Source of the DNA: an uncultured Alphaproteobacteria bacterium
GTDB taxonomy: Bacteria > Pseudomonadota > Alphaproteobacteria > HIMB59 > GCA-002718135
Assembly: GCA_902620425.1 (NCBI GenBank)
Contig: CACNHX010000006.1
Location: 1 to 64,000 of the forward strand
Direction of reading: 5' to 3'
Length of the DNA stretch: 64,000 nucleotides
Shown: piece by piece, positions 52,453 through 62,211 of the stretch
How positions within the stretch are numbered: position 1 is the stretch's first letter
Layout: every line of letters starts with the position of its first letter
Made by a program: the position numbers and the translations under genes
The notes under the pieces: model-generated
Databases searched by the model: none
What the model saw: only the letters and a program-made list of their open reading frames with translations
Told to the model about the DNA's origin: nothing

Positions 52453-52870
52453 GAAATAAAAAAATTGTAATTAAAACAGTTAAAGGCAGTCTAAGATAGT
52501 AAAATGCCTTTTTATTTGTTTCATTTGCAAATAAAATAATATAGTCAAAAAATAACTGAGTTAACAATAGTAGAATTAATAAAATAAAAATTATTAAAAT
52601 ATTAATATTAAGAAGACTTAATATAATAATTATAACAGCAAATAAACTAGGCAAAAAACCGTATATAACTATGTGAGTGGGCGGATTATTTTTTAAATTC
52701 CAGTTTATTGATCCAATAAAAACAATTATAATTAAACTATAGTAAACAACAAAATTTAGTAGATCATTTTCCTTAAATATTAAAAAATAGTATTTATCTA
52801 AAAAAGTTAAAACATATGGTATTATCCCAAAATATGAAATTAGAAATTGAATATTAATTTTTTTGGACAT
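52439..52870 (-). CDS. DUF3429-like multi-TM membrane protein
   Basis: Approximately 5 TM; ISYFGIIPYVLTFL, GSINWNLKNNPP..YGFLPSLFAVIIIIL. Confidence 0.6.
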   Translation of the reverse strand: MSKKINIQFLISYFGIIPYVLTFLDKYYFLIFKENDLLNFVVYYSLIIIVFIGSINWNLKNNPPTHIVIYGFLPSLFAVIIIILSLLNINILIIFILLILLLLTQLFFDYIILFANETNKKAFYYLRLPLTVLITIFLFLISL

Positions 52871-52875
52871 GTAGT

Positions 52876-53751
52876 ATGATTGATCAAAGTATCATATTAG
52901 AAATTGAAAAGCTTTTAGATAATAAAGAAATTATAGATAGCAAGTTATTATCAGACTCTTTTGGTATTAATTGTTTAAAAATTGTTACAAATGATAACAA
53001 GGACTTTATTGTTAAATATTATTACAAAAATAATCATAAATTTAACGCTATAAAATCTGAAACAGATAACCTTATTTTTTTTAATAAACAAAAATTTAAA
53101 TATTTCCCTAGTATTATTAATCATAATGATAGGTTTCTAATAATGTCATTCATAGAAAATAATGATGACCAACCAAATCAAACAAATAATGATTTTTTAG
53201 ATGCAATAATTTCTATTCACTCAAAGTATAGTACAAATTATGGTTTTAATTTTGACACACAGATTGGTGGTTTAAAACAAATTAATTCAATATCTAAAAA
53301 TTGGAAAGAATTCTATACAGAAAATAGATTATATTACATATTTGATTTAGTTAATAAAAATAAGCCTATGGATAAAGTAATTAACACTAAAATTGATTTA
53401 TTAATTAAAAAGATAGATAATTTTATTCCAAACAATCCAAGATCATCATTATTACATGGTGACTTATGGGAAGGAAATATACTTTTTGAAAACAAAAAGT
53501 TTGTAGGGTTAATTGACCCAGGATCTTTTTATGGACATAATGAGTTAGAAGTATCTTATTTAAGATGGTTTAACCCAAAATTCATTGATGATAATTTTTT
53601 AGATAAATACAATGATCGCATCAAGATTGATAAATATTATTTTGAATATGAACCAATTTACCAATTATATTATTCACTATTAAATGTTTATTTATGGGAT
53701 AGAAGCTATATTGAAGATGTACGTAAACTGCTGAAAAAAATTAAAATATAA
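52876..53751 (+). CDS. Fructosamine/ketosamine-3-kinase-like phosphotransferase
   Basis: SSLLHGDLWEGNILFENKKFVGLIDPGSFYGHNELEVSYLRWF. Confidence 0.8.
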   Translation: MIDQSIILEIEKLLDNKEIIDSKLLSDSFGINCLKIVTNDNKDFIVKYYYKNNHKFNAIKSETDNLIFFNKQKFKYFPSIINHNDRFLIMSFIENNDDQPNQTNNDFLDAIISIHSKYSTNYGFNFDTQIGGLKQINSISKNWKEFYTENRLYYIFDLVNKNKPMDKVINTKIDLLIKKIDNFIPNNPRSSLLHGDLWEGNILFENKKFVGLIDPGSFYGHNELEVSYLRWFNPKFIDDNFLDKYNDRIKIDKYYFEYEPIYQLYYSLLNVYLWDRSYIEDVRKLLKKIKI

Positions 53752-55637
53752 TGTGTGGAATTAATGGAATAGTATTTAAAACATCTAAGACTGATGTTTC
53801 AAAAATCCTAAAAATGAATGCACTTTTAAATCATAGAGGGCCAGATGATAGTGGATTTATTAATCATAAAAATCTTTTACTTGGTCATACTAGGTTATCT
53901 ATTATCGATATATCAAATCTTGGCTCTCAACCAATGTCTGTAGATGGAAGATATTGGATTATTTATAATGGAGAGATCTATAATTATAAAACTTTAAGAG
54001 AAGAACTAATACAAAAGAAATATAAATTTTATTCAAACTCGGACACTGAGGTTATTCTTAATGCTTATAAAGAGTGGGGTGTACACTCATTTCAAAGGTT
54101 TAATGGAGAATGGTCTTTTGCAATACTAGACAAAAAAAATAATGAAATAATAATTTGTAGAGATGGTATTGGCTATAAACCTTGTTATATATTTGATAAT
54201 AATAATTTTTTTGCATTCAGCTCTGAAATAAAGGCATTTTATGCATTAGAAAATAAAATTGAATTTGATAAAAATAATTTAGGTATAAATTCTACTACTC
54301 TAAATAATTGCTCTAAAACAATATTTGAAAATGTTAATCAACTTACTCAAGGAAGATATTTGAAAATAAATTTAAATAATTTAGAAAAAAAAATATTTAG
54401 ATGGGACTATCCACTTAAAAATTTGCCAAAAATCAATTCAGGTTTTCGAGAAAATGTTAATGATTATTTTGATCTTCTATATGAATCTACAAAATTAAGA
54501 TTGAACAGCGATGTTAAAACTGGAACTTCACTTAGTGGCGGTTTAGATTCCTCCTCTATTTTCACATTGATGAATTTGATCCAAAAAAAAGATAACTTAG
54601 CTGAAGATGATTTAGATTTGAACCCAATTATAATGGATTATGAGGAAATGAAGACTAAAGAGGAAGCAGTTAAATTATCCCAAAAATTTAAAAGAAATTA
54701 CCAAATAGTTGATTTTAAAACGATGACTGCTGATAAAACAATGGATCTTGTTTCATCCCTTGAAGTAGTAGAAGAATATTTTATGCAGTTTGAACTATAT
54801 AAAAAACAAAAAGAAAAAGGAATTAAAGTTAGTCTTGATGGCCATGGGGCTGATGAGTTTTTAGGGTATCCAAATTGGATACCAGAATTATCTGTAGATA
54901 TTTATAATACCATTGCGAATAATTTTAAAACAATAAATAAATTTGGGAAAACTCAAAATATAAATAAATTTAAAAGATTATTTGGTTTAGGTGAACAAGA
55001 GATTACACCCATATCTTTCAGATCAGTACCAGACTTAAATTATGGTTTTGAAAACTATCTTTATACAGGTAATTTTGATGGAGGTTATCAGATTATTAAT
55101 GATGATTTAGAATATTTAGAAAATTTTCCTTATGAAATATGTTTTACTTATTTGATGTCTTATTGTGGTTGGTTTCAATTTTTTTTAAATAAATGGGACA
55201 GGGCGTCAATGTCAAATTCAGTTGAGGTTAGAATGCCTTTTTTAGATAATAATGTAAGATTATTTGGATTGGCATTAAGTGGTTCTAATAAGTTGAAAAA
55301 TGGTTTTACAAAATCAGTATTAAGAGAAGCTTTTAAAAATTATTTTCCTAAAACTATGTATACTCAACAATTTAAACAAGGCCTAACTATACAAAATGTT
55401 GATTATGATGAAAATACTATAAATTTGATTTCTGAAATAATTAATGAAAGTGAATTTAAAGAAAGTAATGTTTATAATTTTAAGAACATTAATGATGATT
55501 TTATTAATAATAAAAATTTAGATAAAATATGGTTGCTTTGTAAATATTTCTTAATGATAAGAGGTTTCAAAAATAGGTATGATTCTATTAATATCGATTT
55601 GAAAGCTACAGAGAAAAGTAATTTATTAAACTCTTAA
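53751..55637 (+). CDS. asnB: Asparagine synthase (glutamine-hydrolysing) family amidotransferase
   Basis: MCGINGIVF (Cys2), LNHRGPDDSG, SLSGGLDSSSIF, NSVEVRMPFLDNNVRLF. Confidence 0.88.
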   Translation: MCGINGIVFKTSKTDVSKILKMNALLNHRGPDDSGFINHKNLLLGHTRLSIIDISNLGSQPMSVDGRYWIIYNGEIYNYKTLREELIQKKYKFYSNSDTEVILNAYKEWGVHSFQRFNGEWSFAILDKKNNEIIICRDGIGYKPCYIFDNNNFFAFSSEIKAFYALENKIEFDKNNLGINSTTLNNCSKTIFENVNQLTQGRYLKINLNNLEKKIFRWDYPLKNLPKINSGFRENVNDYFDLLYESTKLRLNSDVKTGTSLSGGLDSSSIFTLMNLIQKKDNLAEDDLDLNPIIMDYEEMKTKEEAVKLSQKFKRNYQIVDFKTMTADKTMDLVSSLEVVEEYFMQFELYKKQKEKGIKVSLDGHGADEFLGYPNWIPELSVDIYNTIANNFKTINKFGKTQNINKFKRLFGLGEQEITPISFRSVPDLNYGFENYLYTGNFDGGYQIINDDLEYLENFPYEICFTYLMSYCGWFQFFLNKWDRASMSNSVEVRMPFLDNNVRLFGLALSGSNKLKNGFTKSVLREAFKNYFPKTMYTQQFKQGLTIQNVDYDENTINLISEIINESEFKESNVYNFKNINDDFINNKNLDKIWLLCKYFLMIRGFKNRYDSINIDLKATEKSNLLNS

Positions 55638-56686
55638 ACACACGGGTTCGGATCTGACAAATGAATATCTTCGATCTCTTTTAAAACTTCTTTTGATAAA
55701 GTAATATCAATACTATCTATATTTTCTTTGAGCTGCTCCATTGTAGTTGCTCCTATTATATTACTAGTTACAAATGGACGATCATTCACAAATGCATTGG
55801 CAAAAGTAGATGGGGCTATAGAATGTTTGTGAGCAAGATTAACATATTTTTCAATAGCGTTTTCACCTCTTTCAGTATGGTGTCTTGAAAATCTTCTTGG
55901 CCAAAGAGTATACCTTGCTTTTTTTGGATTTTTACCTCCTAGATATTTACCACTCAATCTACCTCCGGCTAAAGGTGAATATGCAAGTAAACCACAATTT
56001 TCTCTAATTGATACTTCCGAGTTATGAATATCAAACACGCGGTTTACCAAACTATAAACATTCTGAATAGACATCATGCGTGGTAGATTTTTTTCCTTGG
56101 ATAATTGAAGATATTTCATAACACCCCAAGGTGTCTCATTAGATAAACCTGCATATCTAATCTTTCCTGCCTTAACTAGCTGATCTAAATTATATAAAAC
56201 TTCTTCAACAGTGGTCCAATTATTATCACTAGCATCGTACTCAAAATCTAAAATTCCAAATTTTGGTACATTTCTCTCAGGCCAATGTAATTGGTATAAA
56301 TCAATATAATCAGTCTTTAATCTTTTAAGACTTTCGTCTATTGCAGCATTCATATTTTTTTTATCAAAACCAAGAGTTTTTGATCCTTCTCTAATCCATT
56401 CAAGACCATCTGATTTTGAAGCTATTTTTGAAGCTAGAATTATTTTATCTCTATTTTTCCTTTCTTGAAACCAATTACCAACTATTTCTTCGGTTTTACC
56501 ATAAGTTTCTTTTCGAGGCATAACGGCATATAGCTCTGCAGTGTCAAAAAAATTAACTCCTCTTTCAACAGCATAATCCATTTGGTCAAAACCTTCTTGT
56601 TGACTGTTTTGTTCACCAAAGGTCATTGTGCCTAAACAAATGACACTTACATCAATATCTGTATTACCTAGTTTTCTGTATTTCAT
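55634..56686 (-). CDS. Aldo/keto reductase (Tas-like), copy 1
   Basis: VICLGTMTFGEQNSQQEGFDQMDYAVERGVNFFDTAELYAVMPRKETYGKTEEIVGNW. Confidence 0.9.
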   Translation of the reverse strand: MKYRKLGNTDIDVSVICLGTMTFGEQNSQQEGFDQMDYAVERGVNFFDTAELYAVMPRKETYGKTEEIVGNWFQERKNRDKIILASKIASKSDGLEWIREGSKTLGFDKKNMNAAIDESLKRLKTDYIDLYQLHWPERNVPKFGILDFEYDASDNNWTTVEEVLYNLDQLVKAGKIRYAGLSNETPWGVMKYLQLSKEKNLPRMMSIQNVYSLVNRVFDIHNSEVSIRENCGLLAYSPLAGGRLSGKYLGGKNPKKARYTLWPRRFSRHHTERGENAIEKYVNLAHKHSIAPSTFANAFVNDRPFVTSNIIGATTMEQLKENIDSIDITLSKEVLKEIEDIHLSDPNPCV

Positions 56687-56704
56687 TTTTTATATTCACT
56701 ATTA

Positions 56705-57754
56705 TTACACGCAAGGGTTGGGATCATAAAGATGAATATCTTCAATCTCCTGTAAAATATCATTAGTTAAAGTAATATCAATACTATCTATATTTTCTTT
56801 AAGTTGTTCCATTGTTGTAGCCCCAATAATATTGCTTGTTACAAAGGGACGATCATTAACAAATGAATTAGCAAATGTTGATGGAGCTATGCCATACTTG
56901 TTGGCAAGGTTAACATATTTTTCTATAGCATTTTCTCCTCTCATCGTGTTGTGTCTATGAAAGCGACTAGCCCATAATGTAAATCTTGTATTAGGTGGGT
57001 TTTTACCACCAATATATTTTCCACTTAATCTTCCTCCAGCTAAAGGTGAATACGCAAGTAAACCACAATTTTCTCTAATTGAAACTTCAGAGTTATGAAT
57101 ATCAAAAATTCTATTTACTAAACTGTAAACGTTTTGAATAGACATCATGCGTGGTAGATTTTTTTCTTCTGATAATTTCATATATTTCATTACACCCCAA
57201 GGCGTCTCATTAGATACTCCTATGTGCCTTACTTTTCCCTGCTTAACTAAATCTTGAAGACAAGATAAGACTTCTTCTAACTCAACCCATGAGTCTTTAG
57301 GGTCATATTCAAAATCTAATTTTCCGAACTTTGGCACTTTTCTTTCTGGTGCGTGGAGTTGGTATAAATCAATATAATCAGTTTTTAATCTTTTAAGACT
57401 ACCATCAATTGCTGCATTAATATTTTTTTTATCAAAGATAAGATTTGGGCCTCCATCTCTTATCCAACTGTTGCCTTCACTTTTAGCACAAATTTTAGTT
57501 GCTAAAATTACGTCTTTTCTTTTATTATTTTGACCAAACCAATTACCAATAATTTCTTCTGTTTTGCCATATGTTTCAGCTCTAGTTGGTATAGAATAAA
57601 CCTCGGCTGTATCAAAAAAATTTACACCTCTTTCAAATGCATAATCCATCTGCTGAAAGCCATCATCTTGATTATTTTGTTCTCCCCAAGTCATAGTACC
57701 AAGACAAATAACGCTTACATCTAAATCTGTAGTTCCTAGTTTTCTATACTTCAT
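56705..57754 (-). CDS. Aldo/keto reductase (Tas-like), copy 2
   Basis: VICLGTMTWGEQNNQDDGFQQMDYAFERGVNFFDTAEVYSIPTRAETYGKTEEIIGNW; tandem paralog. Confidence 0.9.
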   Translation of the reverse strand: MKYRKLGTTDLDVSVICLGTMTWGEQNNQDDGFQQMDYAFERGVNFFDTAEVYSIPTRAETYGKTEEIIGNWFGQNNKRKDVILATKICAKSEGNSWIRDGGPNLIFDKKNINAAIDGSLKRLKTDYIDLYQLHAPERKVPKFGKLDFEYDPKDSWVELEEVLSCLQDLVKQGKVRHIGVSNETPWGVMKYMKLSEEKNLPRMMSIQNVYSLVNRIFDIHNSEVSIRENCGLLAYSPLAGGRLSGKYIGGKNPPNTRFTLWASRFHRHNTMRGENAIEKYVNLANKYGIAPSTFANSFVNDRPFVTSNIIGATTMEQLKENIDSIDITLTNDILQEIEDIHLYDPNPCV

Positions 57755-57824
57755 ACTATTTTTACAAAATACCTTGAAATTGTCGGATTTATAGCGATAT
57801 TAGTAATAATTAAAAGGAGAAATT

Positions 57825-58577
57825 ATGGCTTTAGACTTTAATCAACGATCTTATACTAAATCAGTAGATCAGACAGCAATTGATGAAGGCTTGAGGGCGT
57901 ATATGCTTAAAGTCTACAATTACATGACAATTGGCTTGTTACTTACTGGATTTATTGCTTACTTCTTTGGAAAAGCATCAATAGTTACTAACGACATGGG
58001 TCAAATTGTAGGTGTAACGCAAGTGGGCGCATTACTTTTTGGATCTCCACTAAAATGGGTTGTTATGCTAGCTCCTCTAGGGTTTGTATTTTATTTAAGT
58101 GCTAGAATTAATAGGATGTCAGTTTCTGCAGCTCAGATAACCTTCTGGTTATTTGCAAGTATAATGGGCCTATCTCTTGCTTCTGTATTTATTGAGTTTA
58201 CTCAAACCTCTGTTGCAAGAGTATTTTTTATTACAGCAAGTACATTCGGAGCAATGAGTTTATATGGTTACACAACAAAAAGGGACTTAACAAAACTTGG
58301 TGGTTTCTTATTTATGGGATTAATTGGTATTATTATTGCAAGCGTTGTTAATATCTTTGTTGGCTCAACAGCATTGCAGTTTGCAATCTCGGTTATTGGT
58401 GTTCTAGTTTTTGTTGGACTAACAGCATACGATACACAAAACATAAAAAATATGTATTATGGTGGTGATAGTGAAGAAATAGGATCAAAAAAAGCATTGA
58501 TGGGTGCATTAAAATTGTATTTGGACTTCATAAACTTATTCATTTTATTGCTACAATTATTTGGTCAAAGAAGATAA
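57825..58577 (+). CDS. Bax inhibitor-1 / YbhL family membrane protein
   Basis: 7 TM, LTAYDTQNIKNMYYGG, LYLDFINLFILLLQLFGQRR; AAGGAGA SD. Confidence 0.95.
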   Translation: MALDFNQRSYTKSVDQTAIDEGLRAYMLKVYNYMTIGLLLTGFIAYFFGKASIVTNDMGQIVGVTQVGALLFGSPLKWVVMLAPLGFVFYLSARINRMSVSAAQITFWLFASIMGLSLASVFIEFTQTSVARVFFITASTFGAMSLYGYTTKRDLTKLGGFLFMGLIGIIIASVVNIFVGSTALQFAISVIGVLVFVGLTAYDTQNIKNMYYGGDSEEIGSKKALMGALKLYLDFINLFILLLQLFGQRR

Positions 58578-58608
58578 TTCTTTTAAAACCCAAATATCTT
58601 TTTATTAT

Positions 58609-58637
58609 ACCCAGTCTTTTAAAGACTGGGTTTTTTT
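58609..58637 (+). terminator. Rho-independent terminator abutting next start codon
   Basis: ACCCAGTCTTTTAAAGACTGGGT + T7, directly followed by ATG at 58638. Confidence 0.9.
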
Positions 58638-60443
58638 ATGTCTAACTTAGAAAATAAACTTAAAAAAATTATTGATACATTCAACAATGTAAATAAAGAA
58701 ATTGCTTTCAAGGATATTAAAAAATTATCTGAAAAATATAATAAAAATATAAACATTCAAAATATTTTGTATCAAATATCTATGAAAGTTGGTGACATAG
58801 ATACATCTATTGATGCTTTAAAAAAAATTTTGTTCATCGATAAAAATAACATTTGGTACCTTTCTCAATTATATAAATTACTTCTAGGAAAAGGTTTGCT
58901 TGATCAGGCGTTAGAAAAAATTAATTCTATACTTGAAAAAGATAATAAAAATTATGATGCTTTACGTGACAAATCCTATATTTATTTTTTAAAGAAAGAT
59001 TATATTGAAGCAAAGAAATACATTGAGAATATTTCAAACTTAAAAGATGACGATTACTTTGGTTACAATATTAAAGGCTTAATATATCTTAAAAATAATT
59101 TTTTTGAGGAAGCTAAAAATTTCTTTAATACAGCTTTAAAAATAAATGATCAATATATAGATAGCTACAATAATTTAGGCGCCTGTTTACTTGAGTTAGA
59201 AAAACTTGATGAAGCAAAAAAAATCTTCGATAGTGCCTATGACCTTGATAAAAAAAATGTATCAACCCTAATAAATTTAGCTAATGTTCTAAGCCTTCAA
59301 GATAATATTGTTGGAGCAGTGAATCATTATAATGAAGCTTTAAGTTTAGAACCAAATAATCAAGAAATAATTTCAAATTTAGCTATATGCTACTGCAGAG
59401 ATAGTAAAGAAAAAGAAGCAAAAATATTCTACGAAAGAGCAATAAAAATTAATCCGTATGATTACAAATTAATGTATGCGTATTGTACATTTCAATTAAA
59501 AATAAATAATTTTGATGATTCTTGGGAATTATTTGATTCACGATTATTAATAGAAAAAAATAAAGACAAGTTGAGCAATTTTGATTTGATTAAAAATAAT
59601 TTATTTAAAAGTTTAACTATTAATCAAAATGACAAATTACTTGTTTTAAGAGAACAAGGAATAGGTGAGGAAGTTTTATTTAGTTCAATATATCCTGATA
59701 TTATAAATGAATTTAAAAATCTTAAAATAGAAGCCGATAAAAGATTAGTGCCTATTTTTAATCGATCATTTGGAAAAGAAATATTTGTAGAAGATGGGTA
59801 TTACTCAAAAAATTCTAGTGTATATGATTTTGATAAAATTATATATGCAGGAAGTTTAATCAAATTTTTCAGAAAAAATAAAAGTGATTTTGATTATATT
59901 CATTATTTAACTGCAAGAGAAGATATTGTTCATAACTACAAAGAAAAACTAAACAATCATAAAGATAAGTTAAAAATAGGTATATCTTGGAAAAGTGTTG
60001 TAAATATTTACGGTAGTTTGAAATCATTATCAATTAAAGATTTTGAGCCATTGTTTATGGACAACAGATTAATTATTAATTTACAATATGGAAATATTGA
60101 TTCAGATAAAAAATATATATTTGAGCAAAATAAATACTTGGAAGTTTTTAGCGATTTAGATTTATTTAATGATATTGAGTCATGTATGGGATTACTGAAA
60201 AATTTAGATTTATTTATTACTGTAAGTAATTCAACAGCACATTTTGCTGGAGCCTTAGGTATACCAACAATATTAATTTGCCCAAGAAAATCATCTACTT
60301 ATTACTATTGGAATACACAAACTGGTTCTTCAATTTGGTATAAAAATATAAAAGTTTTAGGAATCAAAAAATCAATTAATGAAACGGTTAAAGTAATTAA
60401 TAATATTTTAGAAAAAGAAAATGAATTTAAATTTTCAAATTAA
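58638..60443 (+). CDS. TPR-repeat protein with GT9/GT41-like glycosyltransferase domain, copy 1
   Basis: TPR repeats (NNLGACLLELEKLDEAKKIFDSAYDLDKKNV...), C-terminal LREQGIGEEVLF ... GISWKSV...SNSTAHFAGALGIPT. Confidence 0.82.
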   Translation: MSNLENKLKKIIDTFNNVNKEIAFKDIKKLSEKYNKNINIQNILYQISMKVGDIDTSIDALKKILFIDKNNIWYLSQLYKLLLGKGLLDQALEKINSILEKDNKNYDALRDKSYIYFLKKDYIEAKKYIENISNLKDDDYFGYNIKGLIYLKNNFFEEAKNFFNTALKINDQYIDSYNNLGACLLELEKLDEAKKIFDSAYDLDKKNVSTLINLANVLSLQDNIVGAVNHYNEALSLEPNNQEIISNLAICYCRDSKEKEAKIFYERAIKINPYDYKLMYAYCTFQLKINNFDDSWELFDSRLLIEKNKDKLSNFDLIKNNLFKSLTINQNDKLLVLREQGIGEEVLFSSIYPDIINEFKNLKIEADKRLVPIFNRSFGKEIFVEDGYYSKNSSVYDFDKIIYAGSLIKFFRKNKSDFDYIHYLTAREDIVHNYKEKLNNHKDKLKIGISWKSVVNIYGSLKSLSIKDFEPLFMDNRLIINLQYGNIDSDKKYIFEQNKYLEVFSDLDLFNDIESCMGLLKNLDLFITVSNSTAHFAGALGIPTILICPRKSSTYYYWNTQTGSSIWYKNIKVLGIKKSINETVKVINNILEKENEFKFSN

Positions 60444-62211
60444 TAATCTTCTTAGAAAGTTTGAATCTGGGAACAAACAGGATAGTTACAGAGAATTATT
60501 AAAAATTTTTAAAAAAAATAAAGATGATAATTTATTACGCTACAATTTGGCAGTAATTCAGCAAAAACTTTATTTAAATGAAGAGGCAAAGATTAACTAC
60601 AATTATTTAATTAAGTTTGAAAAAAATATAAAGGCTATGATTAATCTTTATAATATTTTTTTCTCAGAAGAAAAATACTACGAAGCATTAAATATAATAG
60701 ATAAAATATTAAAAATTCAACAAATTGAAAACGTTCACAAGGATAAAGCTTTTGCATGTTTAAAATTGAACAATATTAAAATTTCTCGAGAAATATGTAG
60801 ATATTATCTTAGTAAAAATAGTAAAGATTTAATTGCTCTTAATATTTTAGGTCAGTGCTCCTTTGCTGAAGGGGATAATAAAATGGCTATAAAAATCTTT
60901 AATGATATCTTAGAATTTGATCCTAATAATTTATCTGCACTAAATACATTAGGTAGAATTTATCATGAGAAACGTGACACCAAAAATGCAGAAAAGTTTT
61001 TTTTATTAGCATTAGAAAGAGACAAATATTCTTACCATATTGTAAATAATATTGCTGGTTTTTATAGAGAAGAAGGAAAAAATGATAAAGCTGTATACTA
61101 TTATAAAAAAGCCATTAATCTAAATCCAAACAATCCATATGTTTATAATAATTTATCAAAAACTTTTTTTGATTTAGGCATTAATGAAGATGCAAAATAT
61201 AATAGTTTCAAAGCATTAAAGATAAAACCAGATGACGGTGATATACAAAAAACATTGTCATTTATTTATTTAAAAGATCATGATTTTGAAAAAGGTTGGG
61301 ATTATTTTGAAGGAAGACTAGGCTTGAATGAATTTATTAAAAAGAATGAAAATATTGAAAGATTAAATAAAAAACTATTTAGAAAAAAAATATTAAATAA
61401 TTCTAAGAATAAATTTTTAATTGTAAGAGAACAGGGTGTTGGAGATGAAATTCTTTATGGTTCTATGTATGGTGATCTTTTGAAAAAAGTAGATAATGTT
61501 ACTATAGAATGTGATCCAAGATTATTAAATTTATTTAAAAGATCTTTTTCAAAATATAGTAATAGCTTTGTTGAGCTTGGAAGTATTTCAAATGATGATT
61601 ATGAATTAGAAAAAATTGATTATGTTTTGTATGCTGGAAGCTTGGGTAGGTATTATCGTAAAAGATTAGAAAATTTTATTAATCAACCATTCCTAAAAAT
61701 AGATCATAAAAAATATACAGAGATACAAAATAAGTTATCTAAATATGATAATAAATATAATATTGGGATTTCATGGAAAAGTTTTAATAATAGATACGCA
61801 TCTGACAAATCATTAGATTTAGATGACTTTAAGGATGTGTTTAAGATACCAAATTGTAATGTTTTTAATTTACAATACGGTGATGTTTTAGATGAGATTA
61901 ATAACTTTAATAACAAGAAAAATAAACTTATGAAGATTGAAGATCTAGATCTTTATAATGATTTCGAAGGTGTAGCTGCATTTTTAAAATCACTAGACAT
62001 GTTTGTAACTATAAGTAACAGTACTGCGCATCTAGCAGGATCACTGGGCGTCAAAACATTATTAATAAAACCAGATAACTATGCTCTTTTTCATTATTGG
62101 AACCAAAAAAACAACAAAACACCCTGGTATAATTGTGTTAAATTAATTGATAGAGAGAGTTTTTTAAAAGGATCTATAAATTTAGAAAATTATCTAAAAT
62201 CTATGATTTAA
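60421..62211 (+). CDS. TPR-repeat protein with GT9/GT41-like glycosyltransferase domain, copy 2
   Basis: Same architecture: VREQGVGDEILYGSMY ... GISWKSFNNRYASDKSL ... SNSTAHLAGSLGVKT; overlaps copy 1 by 23 nt. Confidence 0.82.
   Translation: MNLNFQINNLLRKFESGNKQDSYRELLKIFKKNKDDNLLRYNLAVIQQKLYLNEEAKINYNYLIKFEKNIKAMINLYNIFFSEEKYYEALNIIDKILKIQQIENVHKDKAFACLKLNNIKISREICRYYLSKNSKDLIALNILGQCSFAEGDNKMAIKIFNDILEFDPNNLSALNTLGRIYHEKRDTKNAEKFFLLALERDKYSYHIVNNIAGFYREEGKNDKAVYYYKKAINLNPNNPYVYNNLSKTFFDLGINEDAKYNSFKALKIKPDDGDIQKTLSFIYLKDHDFEKGWDYFEGRLGLNEFIKKNENIERLNKKLFRKKILNNSKNKFLIVREQGVGDEILYGSMYGDLLKKVDNVTIECDPRLLNLFKRSFSKYSNSFVELGSISNDDYELEKIDYVLYAGSLGRYYRKRLENFINQPFLKIDHKKYTEIQNKLSKYDNKYNIGISWKSFNNRYASDKSLDLDDFKDVFKIPNCNVFNLQYGDVLDEINNFNNKKNKLMKIEDLDLYNDFEGVAAFLKSLDMFVTISNSTAHLAGSLGVKTLLIKPDNYALFHYWNQKNNKTPWYNCVKLIDRESFLKGSINLENYLKSMI

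Noticed and set aside
57755-57824. ybhL RNA motif upstream of the Bax-inhibitor gene
   Set aside because: The known alphaproteobacterial motif precedes ybhL homologs, but this about 70-bp AT-rich leader shows no convincing stem-loop by eye.
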